The translations under genes were made by a program, and so were the position numbers. 31,910 nt of DNA from positions 1 through 31,910 of the IMG/VR virus record IMGVR_UViG_3300049855_000134, one strand, 5' to 3'. This document shows, one piece after another, positions 29,564 through 31,910 of this stretch. The notes beneath the pieces were generated by a model. The model saw only the letters and a program-made list of their open reading frames with translations, did no database searches and was not told the origin of the DNA. Source of the DNA: a virus. Position 1 is the stretch's first letter, and every line of letters starts with the position of its first letter.

Positions 29564-29989
29564 ATGCTTCTTAAAATCAGTCAAGTCGTCGCACTATCGT
29601 CAGCCATCAAGTCGCTAGATGGTCGCGCAGAGGTGGCACTTGACGCAAACGGGAAGAATATCGGCGTAGTTGTTAAGCCATATGAATTTGAAAATGCGCA
29701 GGTTCGCTATGCCCTAGCACGGACTCAGCGCCACCTACGGAACACAATCGAATCCTACAATAAGGATGTTAAGGAAATCGTGCACGTCCATTCGGGCGGA
29801 AAGGACCAGATCAAGTCTGGCGATCCAGCGGCCCAGGTAGCGCGAAAGGAAATTGACCTGCTTGATGATGAAATGCATGATGTAACGGTGCATACTTTGA
29901 AGCTGGCCGATCTTAAAGCGCATGATAATAAGTTGTCCCCCGACCTGCTGTGCGACCTCGACCCGATGATCGAGCCAGACGCCAAGTAA
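29564..29989 (+). CDS. Hypothetical helical protein
   Basis: A 141-residue protein starting MLLKISQVVALSSAIKSLDG. The ATG at 29564 has GGAAAT close upstream, better supported than the in-frame GTG at 29537. The protein is mostly helical, with QVRYALARTQRHLRNTIESY and HDVTVHTLKLADLKAHDNKL. No family recognised; small helical proteins of this kind occur near the end of late operons in related phages. Confidence 0.6.
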   Translation: MLLKISQVVALSSAIKSLDGRAEVALDANGKNIGVVVKPYEFENAQVRYALARTQRHLRNTIESYNKDVKEIVHVHSGGKDQIKSGDPAAQVARKEIDLLDDEMHDVTVHTLKLADLKAHDNKLSPDLLCDLDPMIEPDAK

Positions 29990-30007
29990 GTCTGTCCGAC
30001 TTGGCGT
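29979..30007. terminator. Hairpin at the stop of 29564-29989
   Basis: ACGCCAAGT and ACTTGGCGT form a perfect 9-bp stem around an 11-base loop; the stop codon lies at its edge. Only TTG follows, so it may be a weak terminator or an mRNA 3' end protector. Confidence 0.4.
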
Positions 30008-30036
30008 TGCATATTGCGTGCGTTGGACGTTGGTGG

Positions 30037-30065
30037 GCATAGCCTCTAAATCTTAGGGGCTATGC
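30037..30065 (+). promoter_or_regulatory. Hairpin that buries the ribosome-binding site of 30067
   Basis: GCATAGCCTCTAA and TTAGGGGCTATGC form a 13-bp stem (one G-T pair) with loop ATC. The 3' arm contains AGGGG, the ribosome-binding site, and the stem ends one base before the ATG at 30067. In an unfolded transcript the site is well placed (seven bases); when folded it is hidden. It may act as a translation switch, for example needing a helper protein or active ribosome passage. Confidence 0.55.
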
Positions 30066-30066
30066 A

Positions 30067-30426
30067 ATGAGTGTGATCCCGCCGACTTACCCGACGAAGG
30101 CCGAGACGCTAGATTATGCTGGCGTTTCCATCGTCCAGTGGACCCCGTTGGCCAATAGTGACTCTGGAACCCCAGTAGAAATGGCCAATTTCTCGGATCG
30201 TTCCGTGCAAGTTACCGGCACTTTTGGCGCTGGCGGTACGATTGTCATTGAGGGCAGTATTGATGGCACGAATTATGTCACCCTGAGCGATCCTTCCAGC
30301 ACTGCGCTGTCGAAGACCGCCGCATTTTTAGAAGCCATCCTTGAGGTCGTCCGGTACATCCGCCCCAGGGTTACGGCTGGCGATGGCACCACTTCGTTGA
30401 CCTGCACCATGATTTTTAAGAAGTGA
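30067..30426 (+). CDS. Probable small virion (decoration-type) protein
   Basis: A 119-residue, beta-rich protein starting MSVIPPTYPTKAETLDYAGV. The stretch DRSVQVTGTFGAGGTIVIEG, then S-I-D-G-T-N-Y and YIRPRVTAGDGTTSLTCTMI resembles a phage structural family that I recall but cannot name, with a beta-sandwich look. The hairpin directly upstream suggests strict control. A capsid decoration role is inference. Confidence 0.6.
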   Translation: MSVIPPTYPTKAETLDYAGVSIVQWTPLANSDSGTPVEMANFSDRSVQVTGTFGAGGTIVIEGSIDGTNYVTLSDPSSTALSKTAAFLEAILEVVRYIRPRVTAGDGTTSLTCTMIFKK

Positions 30427-30434
30427 GCCATTCC

Positions 30435-30905
30435 ATGAGTGATGTCCCTAAGATCGTGACGCAGTTGCTTGATTCCTTGGAAAGCCTGCGCGTGATTGTC
30501 GCGGAGCGCGCAGAGATCAAGAGTATGGAAAACCTGCGCCGTGAGCGCGCCGCCCAGGCTGAAGCTGCCAAGGCTGAGGCCGTGCGTGCCGTGGCAGAGC
30601 GCGATGCAGCAAAGGCGCTGGCCGCATCGATCTTAAACAAGGCCAACGAAGACGCCGACGCCATGCTCGCAAAATGCAAGGAGCGGGTCGCTAAGATTTC
30701 AGCCGAATCGGATTCACAGGTTCGCCTGGCCAAAGAAGCTGCCGAGCGCCTGATGGCTGAGGCTGGCGCAGCGGCTGAGTCGCGGACCAAAGCCGTCAAG
30801 CTGGCCGATGCTCAACTGGCCGACCTTGAAAAGCGCGCAATGGCGTCTGAGGAACGGCTGCATAATGCCGAGCAAGCCTTGGCAAAACTGCGCTCAGGAA
30901 TCTAA
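30435..30905 (+). CDS. Long coiled-coil protein
   Basis: A 156-residue protein starting MSDVPKIVTQLLDSLESLRV. From residue 35 to the end it is a nearly unbroken Ala/Glu/Lys/Arg coiled coil (ERAAQAEAAKAEAVRAVAER). The ATG at 30435 is preferred to a GTG at 30423 that overlaps the previous stop. Such proteins can be structural spacers or assembly factors. No family recognised. Confidence 0.65.
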   Translation: MSDVPKIVTQLLDSLESLRVIVAERAEIKSMENLRRERAAQAEAAKAEAVRAVAERDAAKALAASILNKANEDADAMLAKCKERVAKISAESDSQVRLAKEAAERLMAEAGAAAESRTKAVKLADAQLADLEKRAMASEERLHNAEQALAKLRSGI

Positions 30906-30954
30906 CCTTTCACAACTTGCGACTGGGCCGGCTGGTCGCTCTAAGGACCATACC

Positions 30955-31389
30955 ATGCCCAAGGCCACGAATTTCTGTAACAACTTCCTCGATCTGATTC
31001 TACGAGGCACCGCGATTGCGGATCTCGCAGAGAACGACACAAGTTCTCCAAACACCAGCGTCTACCTGTCGTTGCATGTTGGCAACCCCGGTGTCGGCGG
31101 ATCGCAGTTGACCAACGAAGCAACGTACACCAGCTATGCGCGCCTTGCGGTCAATCGCACCGGCACCGGCTTTGCGGCTGCATCCGGTGGCGCAACGGCA
31201 AATCTCGCCTTAGCGCAGTTCATCGAATGCACGGGCGGCTCATCCGCTGTGGATTACATCGCCATCGGCACTGACGCATCCGGCGCAGGCCGCGTCTTGT
31301 GGGCCGGAGCGCTCTCCGCTGCACGTACCATCTCATCGGGCATCCAGCCGCAATTCGCCATCGCTGCATTGACGGTCACGGAAGCCTAA
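30955..31389 (+). CDS. Phage protein, probable virion component
   Basis: A 144-residue protein starting MPKATNFCNNFLDLILRGTA. Features such as VYLSLHVGNPGVGGSQLTNE, TSYARLAVNRTGTGF, FIECTGGSSAVDYIAIGTDA and the end IAALTVTEA are typical of a common phage family of unknown function, often found beside other small virion genes. AAGGA seven bases before the ATG fixes the start; the longer in-frame version from 30808 overlaps the previous gene and is unlikely. Confidence 0.75.
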   Translation: MPKATNFCNNFLDLILRGTAIADLAENDTSSPNTSVYLSLHVGNPGVGGSQLTNEATYTSYARLAVNRTGTGFAAASGGATANLALAQFIECTGGSSAVDYIAIGTDASGAGRVLWAGALSAARTISSGIQPQFAIAALTVTEA

Positions 31390-31391
31390 CC

Positions 31392-31601
31392 GTGGCCAGC
31401 GAGCGGTATCTCTGCAAGGAATGCGGCGCAAGCGCGACTGTCGCTCTCGACGGTGCGATCTCGCGTACCTGTCGCCATAACGGCACCATTCTGTTGGATA
31501 TGACCGTCACCTGCACAGGTGATGGCGGCATGAAAGAAACGCCTAGCCGTCTGCGTCAGATCGTCGATCTCATCATTGCCATGGTTAAAGCGAAACCATG
31601 A
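31392..31601 (+). CDS. Small zinc-ribbon-like protein with GTG start
   Basis: A 69-residue protein starting (GTG) MASERYLCKECGASATVALD. C-K-E-C near residue 8 and C-R-H-N around residue 27 suggest a degraded or mixed zinc knuckle. The C-terminus (IVDLIIAMVKAKP) is a hydrophobic helix. I start it at the GTG right after the preceding stop; longer frames run back into that gene. It overlaps the next gene (ATGA). Function unknown. Confidence 0.6.
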   Translation: MASERYLCKECGASATVALDGAISRTCRHNGTILLDMTVTCTGDGGMKETPSRLRQIVDLIIAMVKAKP

Positions 31602-31910
31602 GCGGCATCCTCAACGTCAAAGAGCTCTGCGAAGCGGAGTGGAACGGACAGACGCGCTCAACTGAGTGGGTGAAGAACGTCAACCAGGTTACGACCGCTG
31701 GCATCTGGTATGATCTCACTGGGTCAGCAGGCAATCCGCGCGCAAAGCAATGGTTTGACGCTGCCCCACTGACGGCGCAGCAAGTCAAGCAATCAACTGA
31801 CGGCGGTATCTACCATGGATCAGATGTCAGCGCGGCAGGCTATCGTAAGTTTCTGCGCTCCATTCGCGTTGGATGCGCCAGCGCAACGCCGCTGCCGTGT
31901 CAGTTGGAAA
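31598..31910 (+). CDS. Phage protein, probable virion component (cut by window end)
   Basis: The frame opens with ATG at 31598 (MSGILNVKELCEAEWNGQTR) and stays open to the window end, giving at least 104 residues. QSTDGGIYHGSDVSAAGYRK follows. From memory this matches a phage protein family seen beside the previous genes, probably structural, with no defined function. It is the expected next gene in this cluster, and the start is coupled to the previous stop by ATGA. Confidence 0.7.
   Translation, partial: MSGILNVKELCEAEWNGQTRSTEWVKNVNQVTTAGIWYDLTGSAGNPRAKQWFDAAPLTAQQVKQSTDGGIYHGSDVSAAGYRKFLRSIRVGCASATPLPCQLE

Overview
The window is most of the late (packaging and virion) half of a tailed bacteriophage or prophage of the podovirus type, plus part of its accessory/early region. 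The virion genes follow the order known from Bordetella phage BPP-1 and other T7-like short-tailed phages: terminase small and large subunits, a head-tail connector-type portal, a Bbp19-like protein, scaffold, a Bbp17-like capsid protein, a Bbp16-like cement protein, tail adaptor, tail nozzle, three internal virion (ejection) proteins, the last of 2176 residues, and a tail fibre with a T7-type anchor. A lipoprotein and a one-TM protein point to a Gram-negative host, probably a proteobacterium. No integrase, endolysin or replication gene is visible, so lifestyle and host cannot be fixed.

Layout. Bases 1-4538 carry about a dozen small genes, all on the minus strand, tightly packed with ATGA or TGATG overlaps and several with near-identical ribosome-binding sites (AAGGAAACCCCATG type). 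Recognisable products are a RadC/JAB-type protein and a likely Acb2/Tad1-family anti-defence protein. The part from 320 to 1621 is unusual: its genes are separated by four elements, plus one half element, that look like integron attC sites (RYYYAAC, paired arms GATGCACCGG/CCGGTGATC, GTTRRRY). Open reading frames stop inside, start inside or read through these elements, as in integron gene cassettes. No integron integrase lies in the window.

Bases 4539-4693 are a divergent control region. From 4694 everything is on the plus strand: a MerR-like HTH protein, terS and terL. Between terL and the virion genes (7157-8469) sits a mostly non-coding, partly AT-rich island with a structured element, a possible small Arg-rich ORF, a duplicated motif and a gene for an excisionase-like HTH protein. 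The structured element (7402-7488) has a diverged copy at 2619-2698; stem sequences differ between copies but remain complementary.

Bases 8470-28404 are the virion operon. Bases 28406-31910 hold small genes: a fibre-linked protein, a holin-like one-TM coiled-coil protein, a lipoprotein with a second hydrophobic segment, and several small probable virion proteins, the last cut by the window end.

The most interesting signals are the attC-like cassette array carrying a likely anti-defence gene, the covarying structured element pair, a 51-bp coding repeat with only synonymous differences, and a 13-bp hairpin that buries a ribosome-binding site at 30037-30065.
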